A stretch of DNA of 12,033 nt from Pseudoxanthomonas suwonensis (GCA_003240695.1 QFNC01000044.1:1-12033), one strand, 5' to 3'; numbered from the stretch's first letter, positions 1-6,364 are shown. Translations and numbers: made by a program. The notes: a model not told the origin generated them from the sequence alone.

Positions 1-1
1 G

Positions 2-679
2 GTCTGGGCAGTGCGGCAGTCGGACCCGGTCTACCTGCAGCTGCTGCTGGACCACGGCGGCGACCCCGACACCCGCAACTCCAATGGCGAAACCCTGTTC
101 TTCCAGGCGCGCGTGTCGGGCGACCAGTGGCAGAACATCCAGCTGCTGGTGGAGCGCGGTGCGGACATCAACGCACTCACATTCACATACCCCATTGCCT
201 GGAATTACTCGTCCGGCGGCGGCTTCGGCCGGGTGTACTGGCTGCTGCAGCACGGTGCCGATCCCAAGGCCGGCGCGCATGGCAATCCGTTGCGCTACCC
301 GATCATCGACGACATCTTCTGGCATCCGGGCGGGCCGCAGGTGGAAAAATGGCAACGCCTGTGCCAGCAGTGGCTGTTGCAGCACGGCTACCAGCGCACG
401 CCGATGCCGGAGCACTACCGCAAGATGCGCCTGACCTTCGGCTATCCGCACGAGGAAAAAGACATTCCGTTGTTGTGCAGGGCGATCCCGCCAGCATGGC
501 CAGCGCCGCCGAACTGCAGGCGCTGCATTACGATCGGCAGATGGCAGGTTTGTGCGGGGACGTGTACGAGTCGGCCAAGGGTGTGGGCGAGCCCGATCCC
601 GGCTGGACGCGGGCCAGCGAAGATCCGGAACAGCTGGCTGCCATTGCCCAGCAACTGGGCATCGATGGTAAAGCGTTGA
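2..679 (+). CDS. Ankyrin-repeat protein, 5' end outside window; possible immunity/adaptor partner of the downstream lipase
   Basis: The frame is open from the left edge (V-W-A-V-R-Q-S-D), so the GTG at 11 is probably internal and the true start lies outside. Counting from that GTG, residues 5-90 show ankyrin-like units, with signatures such as LLLDHGGDPDTRNSNGETL, LLVERGADINA and LLQHGADPKAG. A Trp/Tyr-rich region follows up to about residue 155 (ending DIPLL, near base 475). Residues 156-222 are rich in Arg, Pro, Cys and Trp and read through the lipase gene out of frame, so they look like noise rather than protein. The real end may be near 475-490 if a base was gained or lost there. Ankyrin proteins bind other proteins, and small ones beside toxic effectors can act as immunity factors. 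That role is inferred only from position. Confidence is good for the repeats and poor for the C-terminus. Confidence 0.7.
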   Translation, partial: VWAVRQSDPVYLQLLLDHGGDPDTRNSNGETLFFQARVSGDQWQNIQLLVERGADINALTFTYPIAWNYSSGGGFGRVYWLLQHGADPKAGAHGNPLRYPIIDDIFWHPGGPQVEKWQRLCQQWLLQHGYQRTPMPEHYRKMRLTFGYPHEEKDIPLLCRAIPPAWPAPPNCRRCITIGRWQVCAGTCTSRPRVWASPIPAGRGPAKIRNSWLPLPSNWASMVKR

Positions 680-2727
680 AGGCGATGTTGCGGCCAACGG
701 ACTCCGGTTTCCGTGCCGAAATCTACCTGCCCGACCCGGCAGTGCTGGGCCCGGGCTTCAAGCCGGTGCTGGTGTTCAAGGGCAGTGCGGGTGAAGTGCA
801 AGACCCCAGCAATACGGATAGTGGCCTGCGTTCGACGGCCGCCGAGGACTTTCTGGCCAACAACTTTCCGCAATCCATCGGCATGGAGTCGGACTACTAC
901 ACCAGGGCCATGCGTTTAGGGAAGTTGCTGAAGGACAAGGGCTTCGATTTCGACCTAGCCGGCCATTCGCTGGCCGGCGGCATGGCCAGCGCGGCCTCGG
1001 TGGTCACCGGCGTGCGCGCCACCACCTACAATGCCGCTGGCCTGCACCCGGCTACCACTGAACGCTTTGCCAAGGATAACCCGGGCGTGCAGTTGCATGA
1101 TCCGCGGCAACTGGTGACTGCCTACCAGATACGTGGCGAGGTGCTGAATGACGGGCTGCAATACAACATCGATCGGCTGGACAAATACCAGCGCGCCACC
1201 ATGGCCGGCATTTTCAGCCATGTCGGCTATCTGGCCCACGAACTGCCGGAGGTGCGCACGCTGACCGCGGCGGCACTGGAAGATGCGATGCCGAAAGCCG
1301 CACTGGAAAACGTGCAGGCCTTCATCAAGGAACTCGCCAGCGCCGATACCGATGCCCTGCTGCGCGACCTGCCCCTGGCCGTTGGCCAGGTGAAGCCACT
1401 GGACATGCCGATGACGCGGCAAGACCCGAATGACCCGAACAGCCCGCTGATACCGCGCAGGGAGGTGCTGGACCTGCAGGGCTTGACTGACTTGTCCGCC
1501 GTCACCTTGCAATCGGTGAATCGCATCCTGGCCACCACACGTGCCGTGCATGACGGAGCCGAACTGGCTCCTGCAGCGGCTGGGGTGGCCGCTGCAGCCG
1601 TGGAGGGCGCCGGCGATGTGACGCGCGCAGTCCTGGAAGCACAGGGCAAAGCGGCGAAGCAGACCCTGCACGGCACCGGCGTCGTTGCAGCGGCCGCGCT
1701 GCAAACGCATAGTGCCGGGTTGCAGACGGTGCAGTCAGTGGCCGGTGCTTTGCATGCCGGGACCGTGGATGCCGTGACTACCGGCGAAGCCGCGGCGCAA
1801 CGCACGGTAGGCAGGGGGCTGCAAACCGCCAGCCGATGGATGCCGAACGCGTTCGGTCTGCGTGATTGGGTCGAAGAAAAGGGCGAGCAGATGCTGGCCA
1901 GGGCGGATCGCATCGAAAAGACCGGCGAAGTGCTGTCGGCAGGCATTCGCGATGCTGCTGCTGCCTCGGCGCGCAATACACGCGATGCCATGGACGTGGT
2001 AACGTTGGAAACGGTGACCGTCACGGCCAAGGCCGGTGACAAGCTCGAGCAGCAGCATGCACGCAACGGTGCTGCGATCGATACCTTGGGGGAGCAGGGG
2101 CAGTTGGCCGTGCGTGCGCTGGGCGAGCAAGCGCAGTCGCATCTCACAATGGTGGCGGCAGGCACTATTGCGACGGTCGAAGCCAACCGGATTCCTGTTG
2201 CGGCCAATTACGTGCAGACGACCGTTCTGGGCCTGCCTTCCAGCGCGGAGGCCAATGGCCGCCACGGCATGGACCCCACCGTCATCCCCACCTTCGACAG
2301 GCAGATGCAGCAGATGCTGGACAAGGCGCAGCGGCAGGTGCACGGTGCGCCGGAGCAGGCACAGCCGGCCAAGCCATTGCCGGAGCAGCAGGCGGCGCGC
2401 GGATTTTCGGCGGCCGATCAGGCCTTGTTCGATCGCATCCGCGGTGCAGTACCTGGACATGTCGATGATGCCGTGATCGGTCATGCCGTGGTGCAGGTCA
2501 AACGCAGCGGCATGCTGGAGATGGGTGGCATGGCAGGCGTGACCTTGCGCGAGGATCGGCTGTTCATCGCCGGTGCGACGGCTGGATTCCGCGTTTCGGT
2601 GGACGTGCGCGAACCGGTTGCCGACTTGCAGAGCAGCCAGCACGCCGCTGCCACGCTGGATCGCCAGCAGACGCAGGAACGCGCTGCAGCCGTCCCGCGC
2701 ACGCAGGACGCGCCGGTCTTCGCCTGA
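496..2727 (+). CDS. Lipase-class-3-like (phospholipase) effector with XVIPCD-like C-terminal secretion domain
   Basis: A 743-residue protein from ATG 496 (GTG 475 is an in-frame alternative; neither has a strong ribosome site). Residues 70-240 form an alpha/beta-hydrolase core. It has a strand ending VLVFKGS, then GMESDYYTRAM, the nucleophile elbow GHSLAGG with Ser158, and TTYNAAGLHP, which is typical of bacterial lipases used as antibacterial effectors. The usual GxSxG ends in Ala160 here. H590, in RHGMDP, is a possible catalytic His. Residues ~315-600 are an Ala/Thr/Val-rich, probably helical stretch. Residues 636-743 (FSAADQALFDRIRGAV, then RLFIAGATAGFRVSVDV at about 688-704, then a Gln-rich tail) resemble XVIPCD, the domain by which Xanthomonadales effectors are recruited by VirD4 to a type IV system. 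There is no signal peptide. The lipase call is fairly safe; the export route is inferred, and a type VI substrate is the main alternative. Confidence 0.75.
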   Translation: MASAAELQALHYDRQMAGLCGDVYESAKGVGEPDPGWTRASEDPEQLAAIAQQLGIDGKALKAMLRPTDSGFRAEIYLPDPAVLGPGFKPVLVFKGSAGEVQDPSNTDSGLRSTAAEDFLANNFPQSIGMESDYYTRAMRLGKLLKDKGFDFDLAGHSLAGGMASAASVVTGVRATTYNAAGLHPATTERFAKDNPGVQLHDPRQLVTAYQIRGEVLNDGLQYNIDRLDKYQRATMAGIFSHVGYLAHELPEVRTLTAAALEDAMPKAALENVQAFIKELASADTDALLRDLPLAVGQVKPLDMPMTRQDPNDPNSPLIPRREVLDLQGLTDLSAVTLQSVNRILATTRAVHDGAELAPAAAGVAAAAVEGAGDVTRAVLEAQGKAAKQTLHGTGVVAAAALQTHSAGLQTVQSVAGALHAGTVDAVTTGEAAAQRTVGRGLQTASRWMPNAFGLRDWVEEKGEQMLARADRIEKTGEVLSAGIRDAAAASARNTRDAMDVVTLETVTVTAKAGDKLEQQHARNGAAIDTLGEQGQLAVRALGEQAQSHLTMVAAGTIATVEANRIPVAANYVQTTVLGLPSSAEANGRHGMDPTVIPTFDRQMQQMLDKAQRQVHGAPEQAQPAKPLPEQQAARGFSAADQALFDRIRGAVPGHVDDAVIGHAVVQVKRSGMLEMGGMAGVTLREDRLFIAGATAGFRVSVDVREPVADLQSSQHAAATLDRQQTQERAAAVPRTQDAPVFA

Positions 2728-2757
2728 CGCCCTCTGCCGGGTCAGCGCCGCAGCCCG

Positions 2758-2763
2758 TATCAT
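2758..2763 (+). promoter_or_regulatory. Putative -10 box of a fabD promoter
   Basis: TATCAT matches the sigma-70 -10 consensus at five of six bases. A weak -35 candidate, CTGCCG (2734-2739), lies 18 bases upstream. The implied start near 2770 gives a leader of about 20 bases to ATG 2791. A promoter here would let the essential fab genes be expressed independently of the accessory effector gene that ends at 2727. The -35 is poor, so this is tentative. Confidence 0.35.
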
Positions 2764-2790
2764 GGGGCGTCGCTGTCGCCGAGAGTCGTG

Positions 2791-3735
2791 ATGTCGCTTT
2801 CCAATCCGCTCGCCTTCGTGTTTCCCGGCCAGGGCTCGCAGGCGCTGGCAATGCTGGCCGAATTGTCCGAGCTGCATCCGCAGGTGCGCGAGACGTTCGA
2901 CGAAGCATCCGACGGTGCTGGTGCCGATCTGTGGGCCCTGTCGCAAGGCGGACCGGAGGAGATCCTGAATCGCACCGAATACACCCAGCCGACGCTGCTG
3001 GCGGCGGGCATCGCCGTGTGGCGGGTGTGGCAGGCGCAGAAGGGTCCGCTGCCTGCACTGCTGGCCGGCCACAGCCTGGGCGAATACACCGCGCTGGTGG
3101 CTGCAGGTGCGTTGTCGCTGCATGATGGCGCGCATCTGGTGCGCATCCGCGGCCAGTTGATGCAGGATGCCGCACCGCCCGGCACCGGCGCGATGGCGGC
3201 CGTGATCGGAGCCGAGGATGCCCTGGTGCGCGAGGTGTGCCAGGCTGCCGCACACAGCCAGGTCGTGGTGCCGGCCAACTTCAATTCGCCCGGACAGATC
3301 GTGATCGGCGGCGATGCCGCGGCGGTGGATCGTGCCCTGGCGTTGCTGGCCGAACGCGGCGTGCGCAAGGCGGTGAAACTGCCGGTGAGCGTGCCATCGC
3401 ACACGCCGCTGATGCGCGAGGCTGCCAATCGCCTGTCCGAGACCATGGCCGGGCTGCGTTGGCAGGCGCCGCGACTGCCTGTGGTGCAGAACATCGACGC
3501 CAGCATCCGCGAGGACGTGCCCGCCATCCGCGATGCACTGGTGCGCCAGTTGTACCTGCCGGTGCAGTGGACCGACTGCGTGCAGGCGCTGGCATCGCGC
3601 GGTGTCACGCGGATTGGCGAATGCGGACCGGGCAAGGTGCTGACAGGGTTGATCAGGCGCATCGACAAGGCACTCGATGCGCGTCCGCTGGGCACGCCGG
3701 CCGAACTGGCCGGTGCATTGGACGATTGGCGATGA
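2791..3735 (+). CDS. fabD: Malonyl-CoA:ACP transacylase FabD
   Basis: FabD moves the malonyl group from malonyl-CoA to the phosphopantetheine thiol of AcpP, supplying the extender unit of type II fatty acid synthesis in the cytoplasm. The 314-residue product has the normal family length. PGQGSQ at residues 12-17 forms the oxyanion-side loop. GHSLGE carries nucleophile Ser95 (Ser92 in E. coli). The RIRGQLMQ segment holds the Arg that binds the malonyl carboxylate. SVPSHTPLM contains catalytic His204. GPGKVLTGLIRRI is the conserved C-terminal block. ATG 2791 is preferred over the adjacent GTG 2788, because GAGAG at 2781-2785 is a modest ribosome site at workable spacing. The gene opens the fab cluster 63 bases after the effector gene. 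A mini-ORF starts on its stop codon. Confidence 0.97.
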   Translation: MSLSNPLAFVFPGQGSQALAMLAELSELHPQVRETFDEASDGAGADLWALSQGGPEEILNRTEYTQPTLLAAGIAVWRVWQAQKGPLPALLAGHSLGEYTALVAAGALSLHDGAHLVRIRGQLMQDAAPPGTGAMAAVIGAEDALVREVCQAAAHSQVVVPANFNSPGQIVIGGDAAAVDRALALLAERGVRKAVKLPVSVPSHTPLMREAANRLSETMAGLRWQAPRLPVVQNIDASIREDVPAIRDALVRQLYLPVQWTDCVQALASRGVTRIGECGPGKVLTGLIRRIDKALDARPLGTPAELAGALDDWR

Positions 3736-3788
3736 GCGCAGCGCGCTGCCCGGCCCAATTCCCGAAGTTGCGGAGCATGTGTCGATGA
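3732..3788 (+). CDS. Putative 18-residue coupling mini-ORF between fabD and fabG
   Basis: ATG 3732 overlaps the fabD stop as ATGA, and the reading frame (MSAARCPAQFPKLRSMCR) ends in TGA at 3786-3788, which overlaps the fabG start as a second ATGA. A ribosome leaving fabD could therefore translate the gap and be delivered onto the fabG start codon. The peptide resembles nothing I recognise. The precise ATGA at both ends is what makes it notable; in a GC-rich 50-base gap it could still be chance. fabG also has its own GGAG at 3772-3775. Confidence 0.3.
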   Translation: MSAARCPAQFPKLRSMCR

Positions 3789-4528
3789 ACGAATCCCTTG
3801 CCAATCGGGTCGCCCTGGTCACCGGTGCCAGCCGCGGCATCGGCGCCGCCATCGCCGACGAACTGGCCGCGCGCGGCGCCACCGTGATCGGCACCGCGAC
3901 CAGCACGTCCGGCGCGGATGCGATCGGCGCGCGCCTGCGGGATGCAGGTGGGCACGGCCGGGTGTTGCAGATCAACGAGGCGGGCAGCATCGAAACCCTG
4001 GTCGAGGAGATCGGCAGGGAATTCGGCGGGGTGTCGATCCTGGTGAACAACGCCGGCATCACCCGCGACAACCTGCTGCTGCGGATGAAGGACGAGGACT
4101 GGCAGTCCGTTCTGGACACCAACCTGACCAGCGTGTACCGGGCCAGCAAGGCGGTGCTGCGCGGCATGATGAAGGCGCGTGCCGGTCGCATCGTCAACAT
4201 CGCCTCGGTGATCGGGGCGACCGGCAATGCCGGGCAAGCCAATTACGCTGCGGCCAAGGCCGGCATCATCGCGTTCAGCAAGTCGCTGGCGCAGGAAGTG
4301 GGCTCGCGCGGGATCACCGTGAACGTGGTCGCGCCGGGCTTCATCGCCACCGACATGACCGCCGATCTGCCCGAGGACGCCAAGGCAGCGATGGTCGACC
4401 GGATCGCACTGGGCCGGCTGGGGCAACCGGAGGACATCGCCCGCGCCGTGGCCTTCCTGGCCGGTCCGGACGCGGCCTGGATCACCGGCGAGACCCTGCA
4501 CGTGAACGGCGGCATGTACATGGCGTGA
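3785..4528 (+). CDS. fabG: 3-oxoacyl-ACP reductase FabG
   Basis: FabG uses NADPH to reduce 3-oxoacyl-ACP to (R)-3-hydroxyacyl-ACP, the first reduction of each elongation cycle. The 247-residue protein is a classical short-chain dehydrogenase. TGASRGIG at residues 13-20 binds the cofactor, NNAG is at 88-91, and the catalytic tetrad is Asn113, Ser141, Tyr154 and Lys158 (YAAAK at 154-158). APGFIATDM follows, and the C-terminus HVNGGMYMA is typical of FabG. ATG 3785 is chosen because GGAG at 3772-3775 is nine bases upstream and the family starts here. GTG 3779, two codons earlier, would be too close to that site. It sits 49 bases after fabD and 109 before acpP. The location between fabD and acpP and the intact motifs make the assignment firm. 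Confidence 0.97.
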   Translation: MNESLANRVALVTGASRGIGAAIADELAARGATVIGTATSTSGADAIGARLRDAGGHGRVLQINEAGSIETLVEEIGREFGGVSILVNNAGITRDNLLLRMKDEDWQSVLDTNLTSVYRASKAVLRGMMKARAGRIVNIASVIGATGNAGQANYAAAKAGIIAFSKSLAQEVGSRGITVNVVAPGFIATDMTADLPEDAKAAMVDRIALGRLGQPEDIARAVAFLAGPDAAWITGETLHVNGGMYMA

Positions 4529-4533
4529 TGCCG

Positions 4534-4545
4534 TGCGTGCACGCA
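4534..4545. repeat. 12-base palindrome after fabG
   Basis: TGCGTGCACGCA is a perfect palindrome six bases after the fabG stop. It extends to 18 bases (4531-4548) with one mismatched pair that becomes G-U in RNA. No T-tract follows, so it is not a classical terminator. It could be an operator for a dimeric regulator controlling acpP, a weak hairpin, or chance. Confidence 0.35.
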
Positions 4546-4550
4546 TGGCA

Positions 4551-4583
4551 GGGCCGGTCTTCACGCCGATGCAGCGCCGGCCC
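4551..4583 (+). repeat. Inverted repeat upstream of acpP
   Basis: GGGCCGG (4551-4557) and CCGGCCC (4577-4583) are perfect complements around a 19-base loop. A seven-base GC stem in the fabG-acpP gap could fold in readthrough mRNA. The function is unknown and the loop is long for a terminator. Confidence 0.3.
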
Positions 4584-4592
4584 GGTTTCACT

Positions 4593-4598
4593 TACACT
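4593..4598 (+). promoter_or_regulatory. Putative -10 box of an acpP promoter
   Basis: TACACT matches four of six consensus -10 bases. It would place the start near 4605, leaving about 33 bases of leader to acpP ATG 4638, with the ribosome site inside it. No convincing -35 is seen at the right spacing. acpP commonly has its own strong promoter in proteobacteria, which is why the gap was examined. Confidence 0.25.
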
Positions 4599-4621
4599 TG
4601 TCCGTCTGAACACGACTCCGC

Positions 4622-4628
4622 AGGAGGA
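4622..4628 (+). promoter_or_regulatory. Strong ribosome binding site of acpP
   Basis: AGGAGGA is nearly the full anti-16S complement and ends nine bases before ATG 4638. It is the strongest ribosome site noticed in the window and fixes the acpP start over upstream in-frame codons. It fits the very high demand for acyl carrier protein. Confidence 0.8.
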
Positions 4629-4637
4629 GCACAATCC

Positions 4638-4877
4638 ATGAGCAACATCGAAGAACGCGTCAAGAAAATCGTCGTCGAACAGCTGGGCGTGAAGGAAGAG
4701 GACGTGACCAACACCGCATCGTTCGTCGATGACCTGGGCGCCGATTCGCTGGACACCGTGGAACTGGTGATGGCGCTGGAAGAGGAATTCGAGTGCGAAA
4801 TCCCCGACGAGGAGGCCGAGAAGATCACTTCCGTGCAGCAGGCCATCGACTACATCAAGAACCACGTCAAGGCATGA
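4638..4877 (+). CDS. acpP: Acyl carrier protein AcpP
   Basis: AcpP carries growing acyl chains on a 4'-phosphopantetheine arm among the fatty acid enzymes, and donates acyl groups to phospholipid and lipid A synthesis. The 79-residue product is acidic and of family-standard length. The attachment site is Ser37 in GADSLDTVELVMALEEEF, with the usual recognition helix II after it. The N-terminus MSNIEERVKKIV and the C-terminal QAIDYIKNHVKA are typical of gammaproteobacterial AcpP. The start is fixed by AGGAGGA. The gap before it has a weak promoter-like box and two inverted repeats. The gap after it has a hairpin and then an intrinsic terminator, so acpP can probably be made as a short abundant transcript. 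Confidence 0.98.
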   Translation: MSNIEERVKKIVVEQLGVKEEDVTNTASFVDDLGADSLDTVELVMALEEEFECEIPDEEAEKITSVQQAIDYIKNHVKA

Positions 4878-4883
4878 TGGTGC

Positions 4884-4904
4884 CGGCGCGGCCTGTCCGC
4901 GCCG
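4884..4904 (+). other. Hairpin just downstream of the acpP stop
   Basis: CGGCGCGG (4884-4891), a five-base loop, and CCGCGCCG (4897-4904) make a perfect eight-base GC stem starting six bases after the acpP stop. It lacks a T-tract. In mRNA it could protect the acpP 3' end from exonucleases or add to the terminator ~50 bases further on. Confidence 0.5.
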
Positions 4905-4952
4905 CCGCGCCGATCCACGCGGCCGCACGTGCCGGCGTGGCAAGCCGAATCG

Positions 4953-4985
4953 CCGGGGCCGCGGATGTGCGGCCCCCGGTTTTTT
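4953..4985 (+). terminator. Rho-independent terminator between acpP and fabF
   Basis: CCGGGGCCGC (4953-4962), loop GGATGT, then GCGGCCCCCGG (4969-4979) form a ten-pair GC stem with one bulged base, followed directly by six T residues (4980-4985). This is a canonical intrinsic terminator. It sits 75 bases after acpP and 62 before fabF, both on the same strand, so it should end most acpP transcripts and let a fraction read through, unless fabF has its own promoter. Confidence 0.88.
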
Positions 4986-5047
4986 GCGGGGACCATGCGC
5001 CGCATTCATGCACATCCACACAGCGCAACACGATCGGGAGCCGGACA

Positions 5048-6286
5048 ATGAGCAAACGCCGCGTGGTGATCACCGGGCTGGGCATCGTCTCGCCGCTGGG
5101 CAACGACCTGGCCAGCAGTTGGGAAGGCATCGTCAGCGGGCGTTCCGGCATCGGCCCGATCACCTGTTTCGATGCCTCGGCGCTGCCCACGCGCATCGCC
5201 GGCGAGGTGCGCGATTTCGATCCGGCGCGCTGGATCCCGCCCAAGGACGTGAAGAAGATGGACCCGTTCGTCCACTACGGCGTGGCGGCCGGATTGATGG
5301 CGATCGCCGATGCCGGCTTGGACATCGCGGCGGGCGATCCGGAGCGCATCGGCGTGGCCATCGGAGCCGGCATCGGCGGCATCTCGGGCATCGAGGAGAC
5401 CACGCTGAAGACCGCGTCGGGCGGACCGCGCAAGATTTCCCCGTTCTACATCCCCAGCACCATCATCAACATGATCTCGGGCAACCTGTCGATCATGACC
5501 GGCGCGAAGGGCCCGAACATCGCCGCCGTCACCGCCTGCACCACCGCCACCCACAACATCGGCCTGGCGATGCGGCTGATCCAGTACGGTGATGCCGACG
5601 CGATGATCGCCGGCGGCGCCGAATTCGCCACCACGCCGACCGCGGTGGGCGGCTTCAGCGCGATGAAGGCGCTGTCCACCCGCAACGACGAGCCGCAGCG
5701 CGCCTCGCGCCCGTGGGACCGCGACCGCGATGGCTTCGTGATGGGCGACGGTGCCGGCGTGCTGGTGCTGGAGGAATACGAAGCTGCCAAGGCCCGTGGC
5801 GCGCGGATCTATTGCGAACTGGCCGGCTTCGGCATGAGCGGCGATGCCTGGCACATGACCGCGCCCAGCGAGAACGGCGAAGGTGCGGCGCGCTGCATGC
5901 GCAATGCTCTGGCCGATGCCGGATTGGCGGCCGATGCCGTGGGCTACATCAACGCGCACGGTACCTCCACGCCGGCCGGCGATCTGGCCGAAACCCTGGC
6001 GGTGAAGGCGGCATTGGGGGCAGCGGCGGCGAAGGTGATGGTCAGTTCCACCAAGTCGATGACCGGGCACCTGCTGGGCGCGGCCGGCGGGGTGGAGGCG
6101 GTGTTTTCGGCGATGGCGCTGCACACCGGCAGCATCCCGCCCACCATCAACCTGGACAATCCGTCCGACGGCTGCGACCTGGACTACGTGCCGCACACCG
6201 CGCGCCAGCGGCAGGTGGACGTGGCGCTGTCCAATTCGTTCGGTTTCGGCGGCACCAACGGCACGCTGGTGTTCCGGCGGGTGTGA
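5048..6286 (+). CDS. fabF: 3-oxoacyl-ACP synthase II FabF
   Basis: FabF condenses malonyl-ACP with acyl-ACP, releasing CO2, to lengthen the chain; in gammaproteobacteria it also helps adjust unsaturated chain length. The 412-residue protein begins MSKRRVVITGLGIVSPLG. It carries the thiolase-fold triad: Cys164 in TACTTATHN, His304 in NAHGTSTPAGD and His341 in STKSMTGHLLGAAGG, with Lys336 in the same block. NSFGFGGTNG near the C-terminus is the gating loop. ATG 5048 has GGAG seven bases upstream. The frame is also open upstream as far as the acpP stop, but that stretch holds the terminator and resembles no FabF, so a longer protein is rejected. pabB follows after 78 bases. Confidence 0.97.
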   Translation: MSKRRVVITGLGIVSPLGNDLASSWEGIVSGRSGIGPITCFDASALPTRIAGEVRDFDPARWIPPKDVKKMDPFVHYGVAAGLMAIADAGLDIAAGDPERIGVAIGAGIGGISGIEETTLKTASGGPRKISPFYIPSTIINMISGNLSIMTGAKGPNIAAVTACTTATHNIGLAMRLIQYGDADAMIAGGAEFATTPTAVGGFSAMKALSTRNDEPQRASRPWDRDRDGFVMGDGAGVLVLEEYEAAKARGARIYCELAGFGMSGDAWHMTAPSENGEGAARCMRNALADAGLAADAVGYINAHGTSTPAGDLAETLAVKAALGAAAAKVMVSSTKSMTGHLLGAAGGVEAVFSAMALHTGSIPPTINLDNPSDGCDLDYVPHTARQRQVDVALSNSFGFGGTNGTLVFRRV

Positions 6287-6351
6287 TCCGGCCGCACCAC
6301 TGTCCATGAGTCGAATCGCTCGAACCAGCGGCTGGCCATTCGCCGGCCGGA
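6287..6351 (+). repeat. Inverted repeat in the fabF-pabB gap
   Basis: TCCGGCCG (6287-6294) begins right after the fabF stop, and its complement CGGCCGGA (6344-6351) lies 13 bases before the pabB start. The two arms frame almost the whole gap. Pairing in mRNA could hide or shape the pabB start region, which lacks a clear ribosome site. Eight-base GC arms arise easily at this base composition, so weight is low. Confidence 0.25.
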
Positions 6352-6364
6352 CAGGCCCGCCGCA

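Noticed and set aside
127..495. Upstream extension of the effector frame
   Set aside because: This part reads the ankyrin gene out of frame; the lipase-like protein begins at about ATG 496.
2008..2031. TonB-box-like TVTVTAK in the effector
   Set aside because: There is no signal peptide, plug or barrel; the match is fortuitous in a Thr/Val/Ala-rich stretch.
1735..4242. 835-codon open frame on the minus strand
   Set aside because: It runs antisense through the effector, fabD and part of fabG; its translation has shadow composition (Arg, Ala, His, Gln-rich) and no motif.
4874..5047. Upstream in-frame extension of FabF starting on the acpP stop (ATGA at 4874)
   Set aside because: The stretch contains a strong intrinsic terminator, matches no FabF N-terminus, and ATG 5048 has a good ribosome site.
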